This document shows positions 8,712-17,349 of a DNA stretch of 41,351 nucleotides, one piece after another. Position numbers and translations under genes: made by a program. The DNA comes from Maricaulis sp963976135 (lineage in GTDB: Bacteria > Pseudomonadota > Alphaproteobacteria > Caulobacterales > Maricaulaceae): NCBI RefSeq assembly GCF_963976135.1, contig NZ_CAXBKN010000016.1, forward strand, positions 1-41,351, read 5' to 3'. The notes beneath the pieces were generated by a model. That model was not told where the DNA came from and searched no databases. It saw only the letters and a program-made list of their open reading frames with translations. Position 1 is the stretch's first letter; each line of letters opens with the position of its first letter.

Positions 8712-9353
8712 GTGAACGACCCCTCGGCCGTGCGTAGTCCGACCAATATGCAACGGCGACTTCTCGATGCCGCCGAGGTCGTGTTTCACGAGAAGGGATA
8801 TCAGGGTGCTCGGGTTTCCGACATTGTCGGGAATGCGGGTGTTGCCCAGGGCAGTTTCTACCTTCATTTCAGGAATAAGAAGGCAATTTTCCTGGAGTTG
8901 ATTGATGGCTTCTTTGCGCACCTGATGGCAGAAACGCTTGACCGATATCCAGTCACTGCCATTGAAAACCAGGACGACTTGCGTTGTCAGCTGGAGGGAA
9001 TCTGGTCGATACTGATCAAGTTCTGCCGGGATCATCCCGAACTCACTCGCCTCATCCTTGACGCACAATCTTCCTTGCCGCCGGAGGATCGGGTTCGCCT
9101 GTCAGCGCACTTTGACCGCATCGCCGGCGCGCTCGCCCTCTATATGCGGCATACAATTGCCGCAGGCTTGGTTCGACCGCTCAATCCGGACCTTGTGGGC
9201 TGGGTGGTTCTTGGAATGATCGAACGCGCGCTGCATTTTGCGGTCTTTGTCTCACCGCAATCGGACAGCCGGAGTCTGGCCAGAGATCTGACCGAGTTCG
9301 AATTAAACGGCTTGTTGTCGCGAACATCTCTGAAGGAGGCGTGCGATGACTAA
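8712..9353 (+). CDS. TetR/AcrR-family transcriptional repressor
   Basis: This is a 213-residue regulator with a GTG start 9 nt after GGGAG. The N-terminal helix-turn-helix (about residues 14-60) has the family pattern LLDAAEVVFHEKGYQGARVSDI, then GVAQGSFYLHFRNKKAIF. The C-terminal helical ligand domain is divergent, as usual. It heads the exporter operon and overlaps the adaptor gene by 8 bp (ATGACTAA), so it most likely autoregulates tetR-hlyD-ABC through the palindrome just upstream. The inducer is unknown; the neighbouring exporter suggests an organic or amphipathic compound rather than a metal. Confidence 0.93.
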   Translation: MNDPSAVRSPTNMQRRLLDAAEVVFHEKGYQGARVSDIVGNAGVAQGSFYLHFRNKKAIFLELIDGFFAHLMAETLDRYPVTAIENQDDLRCQLEGIWSILIKFCRDHPELTRLILDAQSSLPPEDRVRLSAHFDRIAGALALYMRHTIAAGLVRPLNPDLVGWVVLGMIERALHFAVFVSPQSDSRSLARDLTEFELNGLLSRTSLKEACDD

Positions 9354-10341
9354 AGGAATTCGATGGGCGGGATTCGCCCTCATCGGCCTGCTTGTTGTGC
9401 TCGCAATGTGGTGGCTCAATCGTTCCGAGCCCGAACACCCCACTCATCTGACGCTTTACGGCAACATCGATGTGCGAGAGGTCGATTTGAGTTTTCGTGT
9501 CCCGGGGCGGCTTGAACGAGTGAATGTCGATGAGGGCGCGCGCGTGTCCGGCGGCGATATCGTCGCGGTGCTAGAGCGGGCTGATTTCGACGACGCTGTA
9601 ACCCTTGCCGAAGCTCAACTTGCCGCGCAACAGGCGCTGCTGGATGCGCTCGCCGCCGGCAGCCGCCCTGCGGAAATTGCCCAAGCCCGGGCCAATGTCG
9701 AACAGGCTCAAGCCGCTCTCGTTTTCGCGCAAGCCACGCTCGATCGCCAGCAAACGCTGGCTGAACGCAACATTGCCTCGCACCAGATTCATGACGAGGC
9801 GCAAATGCAGGTCGATTTGTCCGCAGCGCGCCTTCGCGTGGCGCAGCAAACCCTGATTCTGGTACAACAAGGTCCTCGCGAAGAAGACATCCGGGCGGCT
9901 CGGGCGCAACGTGACGCGCTGGAGGTTTCACTCCAGCTTGCGCATCGAAGGCTGGAAGATGCACAACTTATTGCCCCGAGCGACGGGCAAATCCTCACCC
10001 GCATCCGCGAACCTGGATCGGTCATTGCAGCGGGCGAACCGGTCTTCACGCTGACCTTGAATTCTACTGTCTGGGCGAGAACCTATGTCGATGAGCCAGA
10101 TCTCGGCCATATCCACCCGGGCATGCCGGTCACCGTGACCACCGATTCAGGTGGGACTTATGACGGTCGCGTTGGCTTTATTTCACCGACCGCAGAATTC
10201 ACACCGCGAACGGTGCAGACGCGGGAGCTGAGAACCAGCCTGGTGTATCGCGTTCGGATCGTCATCGAGAATTCGGATCTCGACCTGCGGCAAGGCATGC
10301 CCGTGACGGTCCATGTCGATCGCTCAATCAACAATGACTGA
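9346..10341 (+). CDS. HlyD-type membrane-fusion protein (YbhG-like)
   Basis: This 331-residue periplasmic adaptor has an N-terminal signal anchor (WAGFALIGLLVVLAMWW, about 5-25). The first lipoyl half follows (YGNIDVREVDLSFRVPGRL). A long alpha-helical hairpin comes next, with Gln/Ala/Glu-rich heptads (about 80-200), then the second lipoyl half (LIAPSDGQILTRIREPGSV) and a beta-barrel. The layout matches YbhG of the YbhGFSR exporter. A GGAGG lies 6 nt before the ATG, and the start overlaps tetR. It probably connects the ABC-2 transporter encoded next to an outer-membrane channel; no TolC gene lies in this operon. Confidence 0.9.
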   Translation: MTKGIRWAGFALIGLLVVLAMWWLNRSEPEHPTHLTLYGNIDVREVDLSFRVPGRLERVNVDEGARVSGGDIVAVLERADFDDAVTLAEAQLAAQQALLDALAAGSRPAEIAQARANVEQAQAALVFAQATLDRQQTLAERNIASHQIHDEAQMQVDLSAARLRVAQQTLILVQQGPREEDIRAARAQRDALEVSLQLAHRRLEDAQLIAPSDGQILTRIREPGSVIAAGEPVFTLTLNSTVWARTYVDEPDLGHIHPGMPVTVTTDSGGTYDGRVGFISPTAEFTPRTVQTRELRTSLVYRVRIVIENSDLDLRQGMPVTVHVDRSINND

Positions 10342-12052
10342 TCCGCTCATATCCGTTGCCGGTTTGGGCAAATCCTTTCGCGTAGGCGATGTGCCGGCAT
10401 TGCAAAACCTCACTTTTGACGTGCATGCCGGCGAGGTCACTGGCTTGGTTGGGCCCGATGGCGCTGGCAAGACGACTCTGTTGCGGCTGCTCGCAGGGCT
10501 TCTTGATCGGGATGCCGGCGCGGTGCGCGTGTGCGGTCTGGACCCCCGAAACAGCGCTCAGCGCCTACACGCTGTTCTTTCCTATATGCCGCAAAAATTT
10601 GGTCTCTACGAAGACCTGACGGTCATGGAGAACCTGAGCCTGTACGCGGACCTGCGCGAGGTTTCCGGCAAGTCGCGCACCGAGCGTTTCGAAACTCTTC
10701 TGGAATTTACGAACCTTCACCCGTTCACGGACCGATTGGCCGGCGCGCTGTCAGGCGGCATGAAACAAAAACTCGGCCTCGCTTGCTCGCTCATCCGAAA
10801 GCCCAGGCTTCTGCTCCTTGATGAGCCGAGCGTGGGCGTTGATCCCATTTCCCGGCGCGAGCTGTGGCACATGGTTCAAGGTCTGGTCGATGACGGGATC
10901 GGCGTCATATGGAGTACCGCCTATCTCGACGAAGCAGAGCTCTGCCCGCGCGTTCTCGTCCTGAGCGAAGGTCAGAAGATTTTTGACGGGATGCCGCAAG
11001 CGATGACCGAACCGCTGACAGGCAGGACATTTCACCTGACGGGCATGAAGGCGGGCCGCCGCCGGGCGCTCGACGATCTGCTGGCGAGCCCCGATGTCAT
11101 CGATGGCGTGATTGAAGGGAAAAATTTGCGACTGGTAATTCGCGAGGGCGGTGATTCCGACACGCTCCTTGAAGCGTTCGCGAACACCAAATTGGTGCCG
11201 GTACGCCCCCGGTTCGAAGACGCATTCATGGATCGGTTGGGCGGTGCGAGAACGTCCCGGTCCCCCTTTCGAGCTTCGCCGGACCTTGCCAAAAGCGACC
11301 GGGATGCATCCATCCGGGCCGACAAATTGACGAAAGCTTTTGGGGATTTCGTTGCAGCGCGTGACATCAGCTTTGAGGTGGCGCGGGGTGAAATCTACGG
11401 CTTGATCGGCCCCAATGGAGCGGGAAAGTCGACGACTTTCAAAATGCTCTGCGGGTTGCTCAAGCCGACATCCGGACACGCCTCAATAGCCGGGTTCGAC
11501 CTCGGCCAATCGCCCAGTGAGGCACGTGGGCGACTGGGTTATATGGCGCAGAAATTCTCTCTCTACGGCGACCTGAGTGTTCGCCAGAATTTGGATTTTT
11601 TTGCCGGTGTCTATGGTTTGACCGCGGAGCAGCGCGGCGCGACGGTCAGGCAAATGATCTCCACCTTCGATTTGAATGAACTGATCAATCAAAACGCCGG
11701 GACCATCCCGCTCGGCCACAGACAACGTCTCGCCCTGGCTTGTGCCGTGATGCACCGGCCGAATGTTCTCTTCCTCGACGAGCCGACATCGGGCGTCGAC
11801 CCGAGGACACGGCGGGAGTTCTGGTCCCACATCAATGCACTTGCCGACAGCGGCACCACGATAATCGTCACCACACACTTCATGGAGGAAGCCGAATATT
11901 GTGACCGCGTTGGGCTGATCTACGAAGGGAATATGATCGCAGAGGGCAGCCCGGCGGCTCTGAAAGCCGCGGCTGGCGATCCGGGCATGACGCTGGAAAA
12001 TGCCTTTATCCAGCTCGTCAGCGCATCACACCGTGACGGGGCTGCAGCATGA
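10334..12052 (+). CDS. Two-domain ABC transporter ATPase (YbhF-like)
   Basis: This is the energy-supplying subunit of an ABC-2 exporter. Two complete nucleotide-binding domains lie in tandem in about 572 residues. Domain 1 has Walker A GPDGAGKTT (about 40-48), signature LSGGMKQ (about 137) and Walker B LLLLDEPSVGVDP (about 160). Domain 2 has GPNGAGKSTT (about 358), a degenerate signature PLGHRQRLALA (about 459) and LFLDEPTSGVDP (about 482). The weak second signature is common in YbhF-type proteins. I choose the ATG at 10334, an ATGACTGA overlap with the adaptor, over an in-frame ATG at 10313 that would lie deeper inside that gene. The 3' end overlaps the first permease by 4 bp. Confidence 0.93.
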   Translation: MTDPLISVAGLGKSFRVGDVPALQNLTFDVHAGEVTGLVGPDGAGKTTLLRLLAGLLDRDAGAVRVCGLDPRNSAQRLHAVLSYMPQKFGLYEDLTVMENLSLYADLREVSGKSRTERFETLLEFTNLHPFTDRLAGALSGGMKQKLGLACSLIRKPRLLLLDEPSVGVDPISRRELWHMVQGLVDDGIGVIWSTAYLDEAELCPRVLVLSEGQKIFDGMPQAMTEPLTGRTFHLTGMKAGRRRALDDLLASPDVIDGVIEGKNLRLVIREGGDSDTLLEAFANTKLVPVRPRFEDAFMDRLGGARTSRSPFRASPDLAKSDRDASIRADKLTKAFGDFVAARDISFEVARGEIYGLIGPNGAGKSTTFKMLCGLLKPTSGHASIAGFDLGQSPSEARGRLGYMAQKFSLYGDLSVRQNLDFFAGVYGLTAEQRGATVRQMISTFDLNELINQNAGTIPLGHRQRLALACAVMHRPNVLFLDEPTSGVDPRTRREFWSHINALADSGTTIIVTTHFMEEAEYCDRVGLIYEGNMIAEGSPAALKAAAGDPGMTLENAFIQLVSASHRDGAAA

Positions 12053-13194
12053 GCGATGATCCCACGCACGCGGTGTTCAGCGTCCGGCGCGTTCAAGGGC
12101 TGGTCCGCAAGGAGTTTCGCCAGGTGCTGCGTGATCCAAGCAATTTCGCGGTCGCGGTGATCTTGCCGGCCCTCTTGCTCTTCCTGTTTGGCTATGGCGT
12201 TTCGTTTGATCCGCGTCACTACAATGTCGGTCTTGTTGTCGAGCAAGCGACTCCGCAATCCGGCAGTTTCACTGCTGCGCTCACGAATTCTCCCTTTTTC
12301 GATGCAACATACGCGCGAGATCGACGCGTCCTTGAGCCTGCCCTCATTGCCGGCGACCTTCACGCCATCATCGTTCTGCCGGCGGACTTCGCCGACCAGG
12401 CGTACCGGAGCCATAGCGCACCGCTCCAGGTGATCGTCGACGGCAGCGATCCGAACACAGCTATTCTGGTTCAGGGCTATATCGAGCTGCTCTGGGTGAA
12501 TTGGCTTGAGCAGGAGAGCTTGAGCCGCGGTGGAGCGATGATCACGCCGCCTGTCACCATCGAACATCGCGTCTGGTTCAATCAGGAATTGGCCAGCCGG
12601 AACTATCTCGTACCGGGTTCGATCGCCATTATCCTGACGCTGATCGGCTCATTGCTCACCGCGCTCGTCATCGCGCGCGAATGGGAGCGCGGGACCATGG
12701 AGGCGCTGCTTGCGACCCCCGTCAACATCGCCGAATTGCTGATTGGAAAACTCGCCCCATACTTCCTGCTGGGAATGGGTTCGATGGCACTTTCCACCGT
12801 GCTCGCGATTGTCGTATTCGACATCCCGCTGCGCGGCTCACCGGCGATATTGACCCTGGTTTCTGCGGTCTACATGCTGACTTCTCTGGGCCAGGGTCTG
12901 CTGATTTCCACCCTGACGCGAAACCAGCTCGTAGCAGCCCAGGTGTCCATTCTCGCGGCCTTCTTGCCAGCCTTCTATTTTTCCAATTTCGTTTTTGAAG
13001 TGGACAGTATGCCGGTCGCGCTGCAGTGGGTCAGCTATCTGGTCCCGGCGCGCTATTTTGTACCCTCGCTTCAGACGATTTTTCTGACGGGGGACGTCTG
13101 GCCGATTATTTTGCCCAACCTGGCGGCCTTGTCAGGCATAGCGCTGGTGTTTTTCGCGATCACGCTCCTCAGGACCCGTACACGGCTGGACTAG
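12049..13194 (+). CDS. ABC-2 type permease (YbhS-like), first subunit
   Basis: This 381-residue membrane subunit has the ABC2_membrane_3 layout. An N-terminal KEFRQVLRDPSNFAV element precedes TM1, followed by a roughly 140-residue periplasmic domain containing YNVGLVVEQATP and IVDGSDPNTAILVQGY. Five C-terminal membrane segments start at LVPGSIAIILTLIGSLLTALVIAREWERGTMEALL; the REWERGT coupling helix is a family hallmark. It overlaps the ATPase stop (ATGA) and is followed 2 bp later by a paralogous permease, so the exporter probably uses a heterodimeric channel. Confidence 0.92.
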   Translation: MSDDPTHAVFSVRRVQGLVRKEFRQVLRDPSNFAVAVILPALLLFLFGYGVSFDPRHYNVGLVVEQATPQSGSFTAALTNSPFFDATYARDRRVLEPALIAGDLHAIIVLPADFADQAYRSHSAPLQVIVDGSDPNTAILVQGYIELLWVNWLEQESLSRGGAMITPPVTIEHRVWFNQELASRNYLVPGSIAIILTLIGSLLTALVIAREWERGTMEALLATPVNIAELLIGKLAPYFLLGMGSMALSTVLAIVVFDIPLRGSPAILTLVSAVYMLTSLGQGLLISTLTRNQLVAAQVSILAAFLPAFYFSNFVFEVDSMPVALQWVSYLVPARYFVPSLQTIFLTGDVWPIILPNLAALSGIALVFFAITLLRTRTRLD

Positions 13195-13196
13195 CT

Positions 13197-14303
13197 ATGC
13201 TCACGCGCCTCTTCGCTTTGATAAAAAAGGAACTCCTGGCAAGTGCCCGCGACCGGCAAACACGTTTGGTCGTCCTGATTGCACCGCCCTTTTTGCTGCT
13301 CATCTATGTGTTTGCAATCACCCAGGACGTCACGAACATCTCGCTCGGCGTCGTTGATCGGGACCAGGGCCGGTATTCTCGCGAAATCCTCGACCGTGTT
13401 GTCGGTAGCTCGCGGTTCCAGGAGATCTTGTATTTTGAATCCGAAGCAGAGCTCGGTGCTGCAATCGATGCCCAACGCGTGCTCGTAGGTCTGCATTTTC
13501 AAGATGGTTTTTCGCGGCGGATCTTGCGGCGCCACTCTTCGAACTTCCAGCTCCTGCTGGATGGAAGACGTTCCAATGCCGCGCAGATCGTCTCTGGTTA
13601 CATCTACCGGATCACCGAGAGTTACAATCTGGAACTCCTGGATGAGGCTGGGATTACAATGCCGACGGCCGTGATTTCGCGAACCTGGTTCAACGCGAAT
13701 TCGGAACCGTTGTGGTCGGCGACACCGGCACTCTTTGCCGTACTCGCATCGATCGTCGGTTTCATGGTCTCCGCACTCGCAATTGCCAGAGAGCGTGAAT
13801 TGGGAACATTCGAGCAGCTGCTCGTCTCCCCGCTGACGCCATTTGAGATTCTGATTGGAAAAACCTTGCCGGCGCTTCTGATCGCATTGGCCAGTTCGGC
13901 CGTCATGCTGGCGTTTAGCGTCTTTCTCCTCGACGTGCCGCTCCGCGGTGATCTTGCGGCACTCTTCCTCGCGATGGTCGTCTTCCTCTTGTCCATCATC
14001 GGTATTGGGCTCTTCATCTCATCGGTTGTTCGCACGCAGCAACAAGCGGTGATCGGTCTTTTTATCTACATGATCCCTGCCGTGCTGCTGTCCGGTTATG
14101 CAACGCCCGTGGCGAACATGCCCGACTGGCTGCAGCTTGTGACGCAAACTAACCCGATCACGCACTTCATCGTGATCTGCAAGGGCATTTTCCTGAAGGA
14201 CCTGCCGGCCTCCGATATCTGGGCTCACACCTGGCCGATGATCGTTATTGCGATTGCGACGCTTTCGATCGGCACCTGGCTATTCAACCGCCGGCTAGAA
14301 TAG
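13197..14303 (+). CDS. ABC-2 type permease (YbhR-like), second subunit
   Basis: This 368-residue paralogue of the preceding permease has the same architecture: KKELLASARDRQTRLVVL before TM1, a large periplasmic loop with a LLDGRRSNAAQIVSGY element, and a C-terminal membrane domain with IARERELGTFEQLLVSPL. The frame is open well upstream, but the correct start is the ATG at 13197, 2 bp after the previous stop, because the upstream residues are an out-of-frame copy of the first permease. It is the last gene of the tetR operon. An imperfect hairpin (arms 14307-14314 and 14328-14335, one mismatch, no T-run) follows and may attenuate read-through. Confidence 0.93.
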   Translation: MLTRLFALIKKELLASARDRQTRLVVLIAPPFLLLIYVFAITQDVTNISLGVVDRDQGRYSREILDRVVGSSRFQEILYFESEAELGAAIDAQRVLVGLHFQDGFSRRILRRHSSNFQLLLDGRRSNAAQIVSGYIYRITESYNLELLDEAGITMPTAVISRTWFNANSEPLWSATPALFAVLASIVGFMVSALAIARERELGTFEQLLVSPLTPFEILIGKTLPALLIALASSAVMLAFSVFLLDVPLRGDLAALFLAMVVFLLSIIGIGLFISSVVRTQQQAVIGLFIYMIPAVLLSGYATPVANMPDWLQLVTQTNPITHFIVICKGIFLKDLPASDIWAHTWPMIVIAIATLSIGTWLFNRRLE

Positions 14304-14651
14304 CCGCGACCGGGCAGTGGCGGTGTTCCCGATCGGTGTATCCTTCCCCATCCAACGCCGGGCCGGGTGGTTGGGTCTCGGATTCGGTTCGCTTCCCCAT
14401 CCTCAAAAATTCCCATGACATGTTCGCTCAACTTCGTCGACCACGCCGGTATTGGATCCAGATCGCGACGCCTCAGGACGCCGTGTCTCCATGTTGAGGG
14501 GAGGGGTGGACTGAGACGTAACACCTGTATCACCCGCAATCTGAACCGGGCCAAATCAGGGCTGGATCATCAAAATGGCGTGTGCAACCTGTTCGGCTCC
14601 GCGGCGATCTCCAGCGAGCCCAACCCCGCGCAAAGCCGCCGAGGGACTGTA
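14304..14651. other. Intergenic region before the Rieske gene
   Basis: About 348 bp contain the weak hairpin after the permease gene (14307-14335). Otherwise I see no supported gene. The frame of the following Rieske gene stays open back to 14367, but those residues are Arg/Ser-rich and unlike any Rieske protein. Confidence 0.5.
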
Positions 14652-15179
14652 ATGGATGATACGACAACACGGCGAGATTTCATCTACATCGCGGCCATAG
14701 GCGGCGCGGTGATCGGCACGGGGCTGTCCGTCTGGCCATTCATTGATAGCCTTAATCCCGCTGCCGATACCCTGGCGGGAAGCAAGACAGAAGTCGACGT
14801 GTCGTCCATGCAGCTTGGTGAGCGATTGACAATCGCCTGGCGGGAACGGCCGGTCTTCATCGTAAGACGGACGTTGGAGGCAATGGGGCAGGCGCGCGCG
14901 GACGACAATGATGACACCCTCATCGATCCACAAAATGATGCTGACCGGGTGATTGATCCTGAATGGTTGGTCGTCATCGGCGTCTGCACACATTTGGGAT
15001 GCGTGCCGCTCGGTCAGTCCAGCGGTGATAATCGTGGCCGGTTTGGCGGCTGGTATTGTCCCTGCCACGGTTCGGTCTACGATGTTTCGGGTCGCGTCAG
15101 GCGCGGTCCCGCGCCAGAAAACCTTGTGATCCCGCCCTATCAGTTTGTTGGTCCCGCGCGCATTCGCATTGGCAATTGA
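14652..15179 (+). CDS. petA: Rieske iron-sulfur subunit of ubiquinol-cytochrome c reductase (orphan copy)
   Basis: The 175-residue product is a complete bc1-type Rieske protein. A twin-arginine motif (TTRRDFIYIA) leads the membrane anchor (about 15-40), followed by the flexible hinge and the 2Fe-2S head with both cluster boxes, CTHLGC and CPCHGS, and a GPAPENLVIPPYQF tail. In the bc1 complex it passes electrons from ubiquinol to cytochrome c1. A GAGGGA lies about 6 nt before the ATG at 14652. No cytochrome b or c1 gene follows, unlike the usual petABC operon, so this is an isolated copy. It may be a spare subunit for the core complex or act with another partner. Confidence 0.93.
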   Translation: MDDTTTRRDFIYIAAIGGAVIGTGLSVWPFIDSLNPAADTLAGSKTEVDVSSMQLGERLTIAWRERPVFIVRRTLEAMGQARADDNDDTLIDPQNDADRVIDPEWLVVIGVCTHLGCVPLGQSSGDNRGRFGGWYCPCHGSVYDVSGRVRRGPAPENLVIPPYQFVGPARIRIGN

Positions 15180-15508
15180 GGCCAGGACGCACCGCGCTCC
15201 ACGTGGGTCTGGCCGGGCTAGTAACGCAAGCCATCGTTGACGGTCGTCGCCCGCACCTCGGTGCAATACCGGCAGACCCGCTCTTGTTTTGCCTCCTACC
15301 GTCGCGGCGCGACCTGGTTGGATCTGTGACATCCGCACAGGTCCGTTTTCTCGATTTGGGATGGAAATCACACTGGCAGGATCGAATCTGATCCAAATTT
15401 GGAACCCGAATTCTATCGAATCCACACTCTAGCCGTAAGGGCGGGTGGGCAGGGGCGGCCCGCTTTTTGCATCGCTGCGCCGGGGGACGGGCAGACGAGG
15501 ACGAAGCG
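15180..15508. other. Intergenic region between Rieske and acyltransferase genes
   Basis: These 329 bp have no supported gene. Just after the Rieske stop an imperfect inverted repeat (GCCAGGAC near 15179 with GGTCTGGC near 15206) could form a weak stem-loop. It lacks a T-run, so I do not call it a terminator. Confidence 0.45.
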
Positions 15509-16606
15509 ATGCGTGCGATCTTTCATTCCGGCCATGGCCGGCTCGAAGACAAGTCGAACACATTCACGGCCATGCGGATCGGGTTCGCACTGGTCGTCGT
15601 CTATGCGCATGCCGTCCTGATCCCGATGGGCCTGCCCTATCACGGCGTCTGGCCGGAGTTTGTCGACGCGACGGTGCAGCTGGCGCTCGACGGCTTCTTC
15701 ATCCTGTCCGGCTACATGATCACCGCCAGCCTGCTCAACCGCCCGAACATGACCTCCTTCACCCTGTCGCGTGTGCTGCGGATCTTCCCCGGCCTGATCG
15801 CCGCCGTGCTGCTGATGTGGCTGGTGATCGGCCCGCTCTTCACCGAGCTTCCGCTCGGCGCCTATTTCAGCCAGGCCCAGACGCTGCAATTTCCGCTGAT
15901 GGTGTTGTCGCAAGCCGACCCGATGGCCGGCCTGCCGCAAGTCTTCAACGCCTCCCCGATCGGCGGGACGATGAATGGCGCGCTGTGGACGATCCGCTAT
16001 GAATTGCTCGCCTATCTCGGCGTCGGCCTGCTGGCTGCGGTCGGCCTCTACCGCAACCGCAGCCTGATCCTGGTCTGGGCCGGCCTCGCCGCTGCATTCG
16101 GCGTTCTCTATCAGATCACGGGCTATAGCGGCCCGGGCGACGATACGATCGGTTCGATGGCCCGTTTCGGCCCCGCCTTCATGATTGGCGCCGGCTTCTA
16201 TGCTGCCCGTGACCAGCTGCCGCTTTCCGCCGGCTATGTCGGCCTGGCACTGCTCGCCGCCTTCGCCAGCCAGGGCACCGCAATGGGTCCGGTGATGCTG
16301 CAGATCGCCCTCGCCTGGCTCTATCTCTGGGCCGGCTTCCTCGATGTGCCCGGCCGGATCGGCAAGGCATTGCGCGAAGTCGAGGACGTCTCCTACGGCA
16401 TCTACATCCTGCATTGGCCGCTGGGCATGATGGCCTTCGCGCTGATGCCGGGCCTCGGTGCCAACGCCCTGTTCGCGATCATGACCGTCAGCGCCATTGC
16501 CGCCGGCTGGGTGATGCGGGTGACGGTCGAGAAGCCGGCGCTGGCGATGAAACCTCGAGTCCTAGCTTTTCTCCGCGGTCCCGCTCGTTTGGCTGCCGCA
16601 GAGTAG
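15509..16606 (+). CDS. Acyltransferase-3 family membrane protein (OafA/YrhL type)
   Basis: This 365-residue multi-pass integral membrane protein probably moves an acyl group onto a surface sugar or lipid. The N-terminus has the family pattern KSNTFTAMRIGFALVVVYAHA, where the membrane His is the presumed catalytic residue, then LDGFFILSGYMIT. Later blocks include WTIRYELLAYLGVG and the terminal SYGIYILHWPLG. About ten hydrophobic segments are visible. I choose the ATG at 15509, with AGGA about 10 nt upstream; the frame is open farther upstream without support. The gene is visibly richer in G/C third positions than its neighbours. The acceptor cannot be read from sequence. Confidence 0.9.
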   Translation: MRAIFHSGHGRLEDKSNTFTAMRIGFALVVVYAHAVLIPMGLPYHGVWPEFVDATVQLALDGFFILSGYMITASLLNRPNMTSFTLSRVLRIFPGLIAAVLLMWLVIGPLFTELPLGAYFSQAQTLQFPLMVLSQADPMAGLPQVFNASPIGGTMNGALWTIRYELLAYLGVGLLAAVGLYRNRSLILVWAGLAAAFGVLYQITGYSGPGDDTIGSMARFGPAFMIGAGFYAARDQLPLSAGYVGLALLAAFASQGTAMGPVMLQIALAWLYLWAGFLDVPGRIGKALREVEDVSYGIYILHWPLGMMAFALMPGLGANALFAIMTVSAIAAGWVMRVTVEKPALAMKPRVLAFLRGPARLAAAE

Positions 16607-16827
16607 ACCGGGGGGGGAGCGACCTCGATTTCCGGCGTTGCCTGGACGTCAAAGACCCAATAACGCTTTTGAAAAATTCAGTGATCGGTTGCCGCTCGCG
16701 CCGCGCCGAATTGGCGCGGTTGGTCTTCAAGTGAATGCCAATATGAGCCGAGGGGCAGGTTTGGGCCGCCGATAAGCTGGTGACCCCCTTTGTCGGTGCC
16801 TGGTTTCCCATCCGACAGCAGGAATTG

Positions 16828-17349
16828 TTACTGCCGGGCAGCCTCGGTCATCTGGCGATGGCGGTCGCGAATATCGTCTGGCCATCGCGATTTGATATAA
16901 GCGAGCACCGCGCGGATCTCCGCGTCAGTCAGGATGTCTTCATAGCCCCCCATATCGGTTTCATAGTCTACCGGCAGCAAGGCGGCGGTGCCATATTTCA
17001 CAATATCGAACAGCGTGCTGTCCGGGTGGTGCCAGGTATGCCCGGTTTCATCATGCGGTGGCGCAGGTAACCGCCCGTTTGGCAGCCGGCGCTGCCAATC
17101 AGCCTGTCCTTCCATATCGGCCCCATGACAGGACGCACAATTGGTCGCATAGAGCGGTTCACCCATCGTGACGAGCCGTTGATCACGCTCGTCTATTTCC
17201 ATAGCCGCCGGTGAGGGCGGTCGTCTGGACGCGGTATCACTACCGGGTTTGATCATGAGCCAATAGCCGGTCCAACCGGCTGAAACGGCCGCGGCCAGTG
17301 CCAGGCCAACGAAGAGGGGCTTGCCGCGAGGCCTATTTGGATCGGTCAT
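16828..17349 (-). CDS. Membrane-anchored monohaem cytochrome c
   Basis: This 173-residue protein has an N-terminal hydrophobic anchor (PLFVGLALAAAVSAGWTGYW, about 11-30) and a class I cytochrome c domain. The haem site is CASCHG, and MGGYEDILTDAEIRAVLAYIKSRWP supplies the likely axial Met and the C-terminal helix. GGGAG lies 7 nt before the ATG. The start lies inside the end of the EamA gene (17-bp overlap), so the two are co-translated. It is probably a periplasmic electron carrier; the donor and acceptor are not encoded here. Confidence 0.9.
   Translation of the reverse strand: MTDPNRPRGKPLFVGLALAAAVSAGWTGYWLMIKPGSDTASRRPPSPAAMEIDERDQRLVTMGEPLYATNCASCHGADMEGQADWQRRLPNGRLPAPPHDETGHTWHHPDSTLFDIVKYGTAALLPVDYETDMGGYEDILTDAEIRAVLAYIKSRWPDDIRDRHRQMTEAARQ

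Noticed and set aside
8571..9068. Minus-strand frame of 165 codons overlapping tetR
   Set aside because: It reads through the palindrome and antisense to the TetR HTH; no motif and no SD-supported start.
15413..16414. Minus-strand open frame of 333 codons opposite the acyltransferase
   Set aside because: Composition (Gln, His, Glu, Asp, Gly-rich) is typical of antisense frames; the plus strand has acyltransferase-3 motifs and membrane helices.
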